From positions 1-42,301 of the forward strand of contig PMOE01000027.1 in assembly GCA_003161575.1 (NCBI GenBank): a stretch of 42,301 nt of DNA. Direction: 5' to 3'. Both the position numbers and the translations under genes were made by a program. Origin of the DNA: Acidimicrobiaceae bacterium (GTDB taxonomy: Bacteria > Actinomycetota > Acidimicrobiia > Acidimicrobiales > RAAP-2). A model generated the notes under the pieces. That model was not told where the DNA came from, did not search any database, and saw only the letters and a program-made list of their open reading frames with translations. This document shows, piece after piece, positions 30,376 to 37,129 of the stretch. Every line of letters begins with the position of its first letter. Positions within the stretch are counted from its first letter, which is position 1.

Positions 30376-31903
30376 CGAGGACCACCAGCCGTTTTCACTC
30401 GGCGCCCAGGAGACCCGCCTCGCCGCCTTCGTCACAAGCCAACCGGGCTGGGAACAGGTCAAGTCCTACACCGACCAGTTCTCCGGCGCCTACGCCGAAC
30501 GACCCGCTCTCCAACAAGCGCTACGCGACGCACGCCTCGGCCTCTACGACACCCTGCTCGTCTATAGGGTCGACCGCTTCGCCCGGTCGCTCAAGGTGCT
30601 CGTCGGACTCCTCGAAGAACTGGACACGATCGGGGTGGCCTTCCGCTCGGCCACCGAACCGATCGACACCTCCACGGCGACCGGGCGAATGCTCATCCAA
30701 CTCCTCGGGGTCTTCGCCGAGTTCGAACGGGCCACGATCATCGACCGCGTCGTCGCCGGCATGGAACGAAAGGCGGCCAGAGGCGGATGGCCCGGCGGTT
30801 CCATCCCCTACGGGCTGCGACTCGACGACGACCACCACCTCGCCATCCGACCGTCTGAGTTCCCGATAGTCGAACGGATCTTCACCCGCTACGGCACCGA
30901 ACGAGCCGGTGCGGCCACCATCGCCAACGAACTGAATGACGACGGTCATCGCACCCGCACCGGACGACGATGGAGTGCCAAGGTCGTCCTCGGCATCCTT
31001 CGTAACCGGGGCTACCTCGGCGAGGTCTCCTTCCGCGACGTTGTCCACCAAGCCGATCTGCCGCTGCTCGACCGGGTCCTCTTCGAGAAGGCCCAATCGC
31101 TGTTGGCCGAGCGCGGCGAGGGATACGACCGACGCTTCGCCGACGCCCACCCCGAGTACCTACTGACCGGGCTCATCACTTGCTCGCGTTGTCAACGCCA
31201 CTACGTCGGGGTGGCGGCCCACGGCAAGCGGCACCGCTATCGCTACTACGTTTGTTGGACGACTCAGCGCTACGGGAAGGCGGCCTGCGGAGCAGAACGC
31301 CTCCGAGCAGACGCCCTCGAAGAAGCGGTCCTTGACGCGCTCGTCGATCTCTACAGCGATCCAGAATTCATTACCCGTGCGCTGCAGGCACACCAGGACG
31401 CCGCGACGCTCACGGTGCGCCAACGCCACGACGAGCTGACGGCAACCGACGCTGAGCTGGCCAAGACCGAGGCCGCCGTCGAGCGATACATGCACGCCTT
31501 TGAGGCCGGCACCCTCACCGCCGACATCTTCGCGGAACGTGTCCGCGAACTCGGCACCAAGGCCAAGCTGTTGCGCGCCCGACAGGCAGAACTCGCCGAG
31601 GTAGCAGCCGACGCGTCTGCGCCGCTGCCCAGTCTCGACGAGGTCGAGACCCTGCGTGATCAACTTCAGGCGGTCGCTCTCAGCGGTCCAGGGGCGGTGA
31701 GAAAGGCCGTCGCGCAAGCGTTCGTGCATAGCCTCACGGTGGAAGCACGCGACAAGATCCTGCCGAAATTCGAGATTCGGCGCGGCCTGGTGATCGGGGA
31801 CACCGGTGAACATGACGGAAACCCCTCCCAAGGGAGGGGTGTTCGCGCCATGACACCTACGGTGGGCGCTGGGGGACTCGAACCCTCGACCTCAGCCGTG
31901 TGA
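30284..31903 (+). CDS. Large serine recombinase (integrase)
   Basis: A 539-aa site-specific recombinase from ATG 30284, preceded by GAAGGAGGTGA. The resolvase domain has VALYLRISTDE with nucleophile S29, YRVDRFARS and GVFAEFERATIIDRV. The recombinase domain (about 165-270, GGWPGGSIPYGLRLD and RTRTGRRWSAKVVLGILRN) follows, then a zinc ribbon with CSRC and a later CWTTQRYGKAAC, a coiled-coil region (about 375-450) and a C-terminal tail. The tail is odd: it runs through a GC-rich hairpin (31821-31840) and ends GAGGLEPSTSAV inside a tRNA-like sequence. This is typical of integrases whose 3' end overlaps their attachment site. It would integrate and excise the element. Confidence 0.93.
   Translation: MASRKTTSRPAPDLTAGGTTRVALYLRISTDEDHQPFSLGAQETRLAAFVTSQPGWEQVKSYTDQFSGAYAERPALQQALRDARLGLYDTLLVYRVDRFARSLKVLVGLLEELDTIGVAFRSATEPIDTSTATGRMLIQLLGVFAEFERATIIDRVVAGMERKAARGGWPGGSIPYGLRLDDDHHLAIRPSEFPIVERIFTRYGTERAGAATIANELNDDGHRTRTGRRWSAKVVLGILRNRGYLGEVSFRDVVHQADLPLLDRVLFEKAQSLLAERGEGYDRRFADAHPEYLLTGLITCSRCQRHYVGVAAHGKRHRYRYYVCWTTQRYGKAACGAERLRADALEEAVLDALVDLYSDPEFITRALQAHQDAATLTVRQRHDELTATDAELAKTEAAVERYMHAFEAGTLTADIFAERVRELGTKAKLLRARQAELAEVAADASAPLPSLDEVETLRDQLQAVALSGPGAVRKAVAQAFVHSLTVEARDKILPKFEIRRGLVIGDTGEHDGNPSQGRGVRAMTPTVGAGGLEPSTSAV
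31821..31840 (+). other. Perfect hairpin inside the recombinase 3' end
   Basis: ACCCCTCCC (31821-31829), AA, GGGAGGGGT (31832-31840): a 9-bp stem within the reading frame, 60 bp before the stop. It precedes the tRNA-derived segment. It could be an older terminator over which the ORF now reads, or part of the recombination site. Confidence 0.5.
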
Positions 31904-31904
31904 A
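31861..31904 (-). other. tRNA-Val(CAC) 3'-half fragment, probable attachment site
   Basis: Read on the minus strand from 31904 to 31861: anticodon loop TTCACAC (anticodon CAC, U33 and A37 as expected), 39-43 arm GGCTG, variable AGGTC, T-arm GAGGG-TTCGAGT-CCCCC (one A-C mismatch), acceptor AGCGCCC and ACC. The 5' half is absent: the 5 bases beyond the loop do not pair with GGCTG and no D-arm follows. This is not a functional tRNA. Tail-overlap with the recombinase gene marks it as an att core of about 44 bp. Confidence 0.75.
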
Positions 31905-32008
31905 TCCGATTCAGGCGGTTATAGGGCACGGCGGCAGACGACCGACAACGCTTTGACTAGGAACAATGCTGTCAATGGAAGATCGCCCACGACCGCTAAA
32001 TGTGCAGT

Positions 32009-32032
32009 TTGTAGGGCAAGTTGTAGGGCAAG
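32009..32032 (+). repeat. Tandem 12-bp repeat beside the att segment
   Basis: TTGTAGGGCAAG occurs twice head to tail (32009-32020, 32021-32032). A degenerate copy, TTATAGGGCACG, lies at 31919-31930 next to the tRNA fragment. Could be binding sites for recombinase or excisionase; no direct proof. Confidence 0.6.
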
Positions 32033-32050
32033 CCGACCCCCCTAGAACGT

Positions 32051-32091
32051 CTAGTCTCGTTAGACTTGTTCAGTCTACCGTTGTTAGACTA
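32051..32091 (+). promoter_or_regulatory. TAGACT repeats upstream of hicA, probable operator
   Basis: CTAGTCT (32051-32057), TAGACT (32061-32066), AGTCTA (32072-32077) and TTAGACTA (32084-32091) form direct and inverted copies of one motif immediately before the hicA GTG. The last copy lies about 7 bp upstream of the GTG and could serve as a -10 for a leaderless mRNA. TA operons are commonly repressed by their own HTH antitoxin, here the HicB-like protein. Confidence 0.55.
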
Positions 32092-32096
32092 TCCTT

Positions 32097-32309
32097 GTGA
32101 AGCGCAAAGACCTCATCAAAATAATCGGGTCGACGGCGAAGAAGCAGGGCTTGAGGTTCGAACTGGTCCGAGAAGGAGGACAGCACACGCTCTATAGCCT
32201 GAACGGTCAGAACGTCGTGATTCCTAGGCATCGGGAGATCAACGAGATAACGGCCAAGGCAATCATGAAGGACCTCGAAGGTCAGGTCGGAAAGGACTGG
32301 TGGCTATGA
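32097..32309 (+). CDS. hicA: HicA-type toxin (mRNA interferase)
   Basis: A 70-aa protein with the HicA double-stranded RNA-binding-like fold: MKRKDLIKIIGSTAKKQGLR, then FELVREGGQHTLYSLNGQNV with the catalytic histidine in GGxH, and VIPRHREINEITAKAIMKDL. HicA cleaves mRNA when the antitoxin is lost. GTG start with no clear ribosome binding site, possibly leaderless. The stop overlaps the antitoxin gene by 4 bp (ATGA). Base composition is lower in GC than the flanking operons, consistent with acquisition. Confidence 0.9.
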   Translation: MKRKDLIKIIGSTAKKQGLRFELVREGGQHTLYSLNGQNVVIPRHREINEITAKAIMKDLEGQVGKDWWL

Positions 32310-32710
32310 GAACTCCACGCAAGCTCTACACGGGCAGAGCCATCCGCGCCGACGGTTGGTGGGCAATCAGCATTGCCGGGTTCCCTGGCGCCCATACTCA
32401 GGCCCGGCGATTGGACAAGGCCGAGAGCTCCGCCCGGGACATGCTGTCCCTCCTCCTCGACAAGGCTCCGGATTCGTTCGACGTGGAAATCGTGCCGGAT
32501 CTTACGGATCCCGAACGTTTGGCCCTCGAGGGCATCGATGAGGCAAAGGCGAACTACGAACTGGCCAAGGTACAGATCACACGACGCCAACGGGAAGCAG
32601 CGGCCCTTCTTGTGAAGGGCGAAGGACTCACCATCAGAGATGCCGGGGCGATCATGGGGATCTCGTATCAGCGGATCGCGCAGCTGACCGCTGCCACGAA
32701 GGAGCAATAG
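32306..32710 (+). CDS. hicB: HicB-like antitoxin with C-terminal HTH
   Basis: A 134-aa protein starting at ATG 32306. The N-terminal part (AIRADGWWAISIAGFPGAHT, then ARRLDKAESSARDMLSLLLD) is the partial RNase H-like HicB fold. The C-terminus (LLVKGEGLTIRDAGAIMGIS, continuing YQRIAQLT) is a helix-turn-helix that would bind the TAGACT repeats. HicB neutralises HicA and represses the operon. Gene order toxin-antitoxin is usual for HicAB. Confidence 0.87.
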   Translation: MRTPRKLYTGRAIRADGWWAISIAGFPGAHTQARRLDKAESSARDMLSLLLDKAPDSFDVEIVPDLTDPERLALEGIDEAKANYELAKVQITRRQREAAALLVKGEGLTIRDAGAIMGISYQRIAQLTAATKEQ

Positions 32711-32818
32711 CGGGAGATCTGGTTCGGTCGCACAAGGCCGAGGCCGTAAGCGGGCAAGAATGTCGCTGGTGCTCTTTACGACCAGTCGAGGTCGTCGGTG
32801 AGTTGCTGAGTGGAGATG

Positions 32819-33022
32819 TCACGGTGGGGCCTCGCCATGGAGGAGCCGATCGAGGCGTGGCACCGACACGACCCACCTGGCGCCGATCTGCACAGCTGGC
32901 GGGAATCGACCGGTTCGGGCGAGACGGTACAACGTGTCCGGGTGCAGGCCCAGCCGCTCGGCCGCTTGCCGGATCGAGATGAGGTCGGGCGCCAGCATCT
33001 CTGACATTGGGCCGGCGCTCAT
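32819..33022 (-). CDS. Excisionase-like HTH protein
   Basis: A 67-aa protein from ATG 33022, which has GGAGGG 7 bp upstream; the frame extends to 33079 without a better start. It is a MerR/AlpA-like helix-turn-helix: LISIRQAAERLGLHPDTLYR, then LARTGRFPPAVQIGARWVV and PRLDRLLHG. Such proteins act as recombination directionality factors or small regulators. Position between att and oriT supports an excisionase role for the serine recombinase, but this is inferred. Confidence 0.82.
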   Translation of the reverse strand: MSAGPMSEMLAPDLISIRQAAERLGLHPDTLYRLARTGRFPPAVQIGARWVVSVPRLDRLLHGEAPP

Positions 33023-33354
33023 GGCAAGCCCTCCACCGCCGCCCGGTTGTGAGAGCGCCTCATGACCGACGCCCGACACCTAGCTAGCAACCTTGCTGAA
33101 TTGTTCACATATAGAAAACGGTCGGTGAATTGGCCGGTCCGGCGGGAGAAATTTCCAAACCGAAGGAAAAGACGGACCAATCGGTCGTCAGCTGCATCGG
33201 ATCCAAATGCGCTTAGCCCGTCATTCGCGGCAGAGCGCGTCGCCGGTGCGGAACTCCCAAACCACAGAAGTCCCTCAGTCGCCCCGTCGCGGTGACGACG
33301 CTCGGACAGGCGGAGCAGGTACGTCGTCGTAGTCGTCAGAAGGGCGAAATGGAT

Positions 33355-33405
33355 TTTTGATATCCACTCCCCCGTCTTGAGAGCATTCCTAAGCCGATAT
33401 CAAAA
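33355..33405. repeat. Inverted repeat TTTTGATATC/GATATCAAAA
   Basis: Perfect 10-bp arms at 33355-33364 and 33396-33405 with a 31-bp spacer, followed by a partial copy ATATCAAG at 33410. Likely part of the oriT or of a regulatory site in the mobilisation region. Confidence 0.6.
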
Positions 33406-33493
33406 CGCATATCAAGTCCTGGTCAGCGGGTTTTTACGGGCGACGAATGAGTGCGATCGACGCGGGGGCGTTCGGTGTCCATGTGCACACGAT

Positions 33494-33527
33494 TATCCAA
33501 AAGGAGCGGAACCTCTCCTTTTGGATA
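33494..33527. repeat. 13-bp-stem hairpin in candidate oriT
   Basis: TATCCAAAAGGAG (33494-33506), 8-base loop, CTCCTTTTGGATA (33515-33527): a perfect 13-bp stem. Strong hairpins near the nic site are typical of oriT recognition by MOB relaxases. No U-tract follows, which argues against a simple terminator. Confidence 0.65.
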
Positions 33528-33939
33528 CCCATTCCGAAAACCATTCCAACTGCAGGTCAGCGGGTTGTCGACGGTCGACGAGTGGCTGACAGCGACACGC
33601 GCACGGCCCCACCGTTCACGATACGCGCTCCCCCTTTTAAATCATTCCAATCGCAGGTCAACCGAGCGATGGACGAATTCGGTCCCCCGGGACGGCGATG
33701 GACGGCGGTCGATAATCCAAGATTCTTACCGCCGCGGAGCCCGTTGCACCGACCGTTTCCCTATGACGGACAATTTCGCGATCCCGGGAGGATGAGGGAA
33801 CGGTGCCATGGGTCATCGAGGCGGCGGCGGTCACCGCGACGCCGGGTATCGCCGCGACTGTGCCCCGGTTCAGCTGGGTCGTCGCTCCCACGTCTGTCGC
33901 ATCGGCGGCCGCCGGCTTCGGGACCCGGAGTGGTGGTCC

Positions 33940-34338
33940 GTGACTCCCGGTGGGCGCCAGAGAGGCGAGGGTGTCAACCGTACCTGGGTGGCCGGGCGGC
34001 ACCTCCGCGTCGAGGCGACGCTGAGCGCGGACGAAGCCGACCAGCTGGCGAGCCGGGCGAGGGCGGCGGGCGTGTCACGGGCGCGTTACCTCATCGACGC
34101 GGCGCTCGACCGGCCCGACACGATCTCCGAGCGTCGGGCGTGGGCGAAAGAAGTGGAACGGGCCGAACGGGTGATGCGGACCGTGGCCACCAACGTGAAC
34201 CAGCTGGCGAGGCTCGCCCGGTCGACCGGCCGTATCCCCGAGGGAACCGGCGAGACGCTGACCGCGGTCCGCGAGGCCAGCGCCGCTCTGATGGCCATGG
34301 CCCGGGCGGCCGGGTACCGACCGGAGGATTCGCCATGA
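33940..34338 (+). CDS. mobC: MobC-like relaxosome accessory protein
   Basis: About 132 aa from GTG 33940; an ATG at 33808 in the same frame would add 44 less convincing Arg/Gly-rich residues, so the start is uncertain. RTWVAGRHLRVEATLSADEADQL and RARAAGVSRARYLIDAALDR form the ribbon-helix-helix-like N-terminus, and VMRTVATNVNQLARLARSTG is the conserved MobC helix. It binds oriT and helps the relaxase open the strands. The stop overlaps the relaxase start by 4 bp. Confidence 0.82.
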   Translation: MTPGGRQRGEGVNRTWVAGRHLRVEATLSADEADQLASRARAAGVSRARYLIDAALDRPDTISERRAWAKEVERAERVMRTVATNVNQLARLARSTGRIPEGTGETLTAVREASAALMAMARAAGYRPEDSP

Positions 34339-35945
34339 TCGTAAAGATCACCAGGGGTCGCTCGGTACCACGCCTCGTGAGCTACCTCTTCGGGCCGGGA
34401 AAGGCGAACGAGCATTATGACCAACGCGTCATCGCTCTGGCAGCCTCGCTCGAAGAAACGCCAATCGGAGAGCTCTTGTCAAGGGAGCAGGTGCGGGATC
34501 TCAGCCGTGGAATCGACGCCATCCGGATCGCCCACCGGATACCGGCCGGTCCTCCCGCACCGCTCCGGGCGAAGGCGTTGGCCGGCGGTCCGGAACTGCC
34601 CGGTCTGGGCGTTGGTGAGCTGGAGAAGGAACCCAAGGTCCCCGCAGGCCACGTCTGGCATCTCTCGCTCACCAATCCCGCCGGAGACCGGGTGCTGGAG
34701 GATTTCGAATGGCGGTGGATCGCCGAAGGCGCCATGGAGGCCATGGGCTTCACCGAGGCGTCGGGCAAGGCGCCGGTGCGCTGGGTGGCGGTCCGCCACG
34801 GGCTTTCCCCCAACGGCAACGACCACCTCCACATTGCGGTGACCCTGGTGCGAGACGACGGCACCAGGGCGTCGGTGTTCCGTGACTACAAGACCATGTC
34901 GGCCTACGCCGCCACCGTGGAACGAGAGCACTGGTTGAGCGTCGTCGACGGCAGGAGGACCGCGGGATTGCCAGGGGTGTCGAGAGGAGAAATGGAGAAG
35001 GCCAACCGGGAAGGGCGAGCCGAGCCGGTGCGCACCCGGTGGGCCCGGATCGTTCGTGAGGCTGCCGTCAACACCAGGGACGAGGCGGAGTTCGTGCGCC
35101 GGCTGCGCCAAACGGGCCTCACAGTGCGACCTCGCTTCGCTGATGGCGGTCGCGACGCCGTGGTCGGCTTCTCGGTGGGGGTGAAGGACAAGTCCGACAA
35201 GACCATCCTCTATGGCGGGGGGTCGCTGGCCCCGGATCTCTCCCTCCCCCGTCTGCGCGAGTTCTGGGAGTCGTCCCCCAGGTCGACCCAGGCGGCGGTT
35301 ATGGCGTGGCGAGGAGCAAAGCGGGAGGGTGGTCGAGAGACGCTGCGCCTGCCGTCGGTCGAGTCGACCAGGCAAGCCGCCGCGCTCATCGACCAGGCCT
35401 ACAAGACCCTCCGAGACATGCCGCCCGACGACCACGAACAGTGGGCCTCGGTGGCCCGAGAAGTCGCCGGGGTCTACGCGGCGTGGTCACGCCGGGTGGA
35501 GGGAAAGATTCCGGGTCCTCTGGCCCGGGCGGCCGATGCCCTGGCCCGCACGGCCCAGGTGGCTCCAAATACCCCCTCCCCGGTGCGTTCGCCCAAACGC
35601 GGGTACCGCAGTGCCGCCATGGTGGCGGCTCAGGGCACCAATCACGAGGAGAGCGGGCCCGGCTGGACCCAGCTGCTCGCTCAATTGAACAGGACCCTCC
35701 GGCTGCTGGCCAGGGTCCACGAGGTCCGGGGAGAGCTGCGTCAGGCCGACCAGTTGTGGGCCATCGAAGGTGACCTCGAAGCACTGTGCAAACGAGGCGG
35801 GGCCCGGCCCAGAGGAGACCGCCAGAGAGGCTCTCGGGGGCCCGGATCGGCTCGAGGGGCGGCCAGGGCAGCGGAGTACGAAGACGAGGAAGCTCAGGCC
35901 CGTCGCCGGCAGATGCCCGGCCCCGATAGGGGCATGGGCCGGTAG
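34335..35945 (+). CDS. MOBP-like relaxase/mobilisation nuclease
   Basis: A 536-aa relaxase starting at ATG 34335. The catalytic domain starts MIVKITRGRSVPRLVSYLFG and includes WVAVRHGLSPNGNDHLHIAV, with metal-binding histidines H164 and H166 and upstream H155. The nucleophile is probably Y19 in LVSYLFG or Y28 in NEHYDQR, judged by position only. The region past residue 280 is helical and continues to an Arg/Gly-rich tail. Relaxases nick oriT and lead the strand to the coupling ATPase. It is co-translated with MobC and should work with the T4SS at 17-27 kb. Confidence 0.88.
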   Translation: MIVKITRGRSVPRLVSYLFGPGKANEHYDQRVIALAASLEETPIGELLSREQVRDLSRGIDAIRIAHRIPAGPPAPLRAKALAGGPELPGLGVGELEKEPKVPAGHVWHLSLTNPAGDRVLEDFEWRWIAEGAMEAMGFTEASGKAPVRWVAVRHGLSPNGNDHLHIAVTLVRDDGTRASVFRDYKTMSAYAATVEREHWLSVVDGRRTAGLPGVSRGEMEKANREGRAEPVRTRWARIVREAAVNTRDEAEFVRRLRQTGLTVRPRFADGGRDAVVGFSVGVKDKSDKTILYGGGSLAPDLSLPRLREFWESSPRSTQAAVMAWRGAKREGGRETLRLPSVESTRQAAALIDQAYKTLRDMPPDDHEQWASVAREVAGVYAAWSRRVEGKIPGPLARAADALARTAQVAPNTPSPVRSPKRGYRSAAMVAAQGTNHEESGPGWTQLLAQLNRTLRLLARVHEVRGELRQADQLWAIEGDLEALCKRGGARPRGDRQRGSRGPGSARGAARAAEYEDEEAQARRRQMPGPDRGMGR

Positions 35946-36228
35946 GGCTGCTCTGAGGTCAGGCGCGGAGGGCTCGCCGGCGCGCCACAGCCTTTGCGGG
36001 TCGGTGCTCGGAGACTGCTGCGCACATGGCGGTCGACCTTCCCCGCCAGCAGCGCAGCGACCCATCCCCAGATGGGAGGACCGCCCAAGCGGTCATTTGT
36101 CGAGGGTTCCGAACCCACGACCAAGATGGTTGACCGGGAGACTTCCCGGGAAAACCACTATCTTGCTGAGCTCCACAAGCACTCGGCCACCTCCTCGCTC
36201 CTAAGAGCTAGGACCGGTGGGGCCGAGG
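35946..36228. other. Gene-free stretch downstream of the relaxase
   Basis: Frames here are short or Arg/Pro-rich and show no domain. A small hairpin (CCGGGA, GACT, TCCCGG at 36134-36149) is the only clear structure; it has no U-tract. The stretch looks like degraded mobile DNA leading into the IS21-like repeats. Confidence 0.45.
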
Positions 36229-36293
36229 TGTCAAGCATCACCCGAAACTGTGTCCAGAATCACCCGAAGCGGAATTGTCCAGGATCACCCGAA
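36229..36293 (+). repeat. Three 18-bp direct repeats, IS21-like end relic
   Basis: TGTC(A/C)AG(C/A/G)ATCACCCGAA occurs at 36229-36246, 36251-36268 and 36276-36293. Several spaced direct repeats starting TGT are characteristic of IS21-family ends. No istA or istB gene follows; the next gene starts at 36477. This is best read as an orphan IS end left by deletion. Confidence 0.6.
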
Positions 36294-36412
36294 CCAGCAC
36301 AAGCTGGCCGCCGGAGCTCCGCCTGACTGGCGCTCGCCACTCCGACCCCGGGGCCATCGCCGCGGCCAGGCAGGCAATGGCGCGTTCCTCGATGTACTCA
36401 GGGCCAGGGACA

Positions 36413-36454
36413 CTTCCGGTTTTCCTCCCTCACTTGAGGTAGCATAACCGGAAG
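36413..36454 (+). promoter_or_regulatory. Inverted-repeat operator/promoter of the ImmA operon
   Basis: CTTCCGGTT (36413-36421) and AACCGGAAG (36446-36454) are perfect 9-bp arms separated by 24 bp, ending 22 bp before ATG 36477. TAGCAT at 36440-36445 could be a -10 within the repeat, so a bound repressor would block the promoter. GAGGAGGG follows as ribosome binding site. The downstream XRE-ImmA protein is a candidate for the DNA-binding factor. Confidence 0.6.
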
Positions 36455-36476
36455 AGCAACCCGAGGAGGGCCGATC

Positions 36477-37124
36477 ATGAACACGGAGCCGAGCAAGCGA
36501 CGGGCGACGGTCTACAGCGAGCCAATCGAGGTGGTCGCCGAACTGCGAAAGCTCGGCGTGACCCGCGAGATCCTGGAGACGGCACTCAAACAGGGGGAGG
36601 CCCAGCGCCGCCTGGGCTCCAACTTGGATCCTAAACCGTCGCCCGCTTACAACGCCTGGGCGCGAACCGTGCGCGTGCTTCGAGAGGGAGTATTAGACCT
36701 CGGGACCGGTTGGCACCCCGAGGAACCCAGTGGCATTCCCATGATCGTGAACGCCGACGAGACGGTGGCCCTCGCTGTGTCGTCCGGCGACGAGAACACA
36801 GGTCGGCCGGAGACGGGCACGGACCCGGCGACCAGGAACGCAAAAGGCGAGGCGACGGCGATCGTGGTGGCTCACAACGTCCAGGAGAGTCTCGACATAC
36901 CGGCACCAACGACGTGGGTACTTCTCTACGACAGCGCCCTTGATGGCTTGTTCGCAGAACTCTCTTGCCCGGAGTCCTTGGCCGCGAATGGGTACATTGA
37001 CTCGTGGAGTGAGCGCATCGTCCTGGGCCAGATCGATCTGGGAGAAGCTGAGAAGCGATCAGATGCTCCAGTCGAGCCACCTGCAGATGCCCCCGACGTG
37101 CAGGTAGTGCGCCGCACGTCCTGA
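36477..37124 (+). CDS. Hypothetical partner of the XRE-ImmA protein
   Basis: A 215-aa protein with no membrane segment. It begins with a basic helix region (VVAELRKLGVTREILETALK, about 20-40) and ALKQGEAQRRLG. A central part has beta-rich TAIVVAHNVQESLDIP and TTWVLLYDSALDGLFAELSC, and the C-terminus is Pro/Asp-rich. No family recognised. It has a strong binding site and an operator-like repeat, and the XRE-ImmA gene follows 5 bp after its stop. The pair resembles predicted toxin-antitoxin or stress modules in which an ImmA protein controls or cleaves its partner. Confidence 0.75.
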   Translation: MNTEPSKRRATVYSEPIEVVAELRKLGVTREILETALKQGEAQRRLGSNLDPKPSPAYNAWARTVRVLREGVLDLGTGWHPEEPSGIPMIVNADETVALAVSSGDENTGRPETGTDPATRNAKGEATAIVVAHNVQESLDIPAPTTWVLLYDSALDGLFAELSCPESLAANGYIDSWSERIVLGQIDLGEAEKRSDAPVEPPADAPDVQVVRRTS

Positions 37125-37129
37125 CAACG

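Larger units (their letters stand above)
33023..33939. other. Candidate oriT and regulatory region, no gene
   Basis: 917 bp between the divergent excisionase and mobC genes. It holds several lower-GC stretches and no convincing protein. It contains a 10-bp inverted repeat (33355-33364/33396-33405), a strong hairpin (33494-33527), paired copies of CATTCCAA-N2-GCAGGTCA (33542-33559 and 33643-33660) and two copies of GGTCAGCGGGTT (33421-33432, 33555-33566). Position directly upstream of mobC and the relaxase, plus this repeat density, make it the best oriT candidate; the nic site cannot be assigned. Confidence 0.6.

Noticed and set aside
31861..31920. Functional tRNA gene
   Set aside because: Only the 3' half is present; there is no D-arm or 5' acceptor strand and the T-arm has a mismatch.
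33062..33295. Small plus-strand protein opposite the excisionase region
   Set aside because: Composition is not protein-like and there is no ribosome binding site. The region is better explained as regulatory.
33447..34334. N-terminal extension of the relaxase through an open frame
   Set aside because: The frame is Arg/Pro-rich, crosses the hairpin and overlaps mobC. ATG 34335 with the 4-bp overlap begins the conserved MIVKITRG motif.
35770..36204. Protein overlapping the relaxase 3' end
   Set aside because: Arg/Pro/Gly-rich translation in a shadow frame of the relaxase with no motif.
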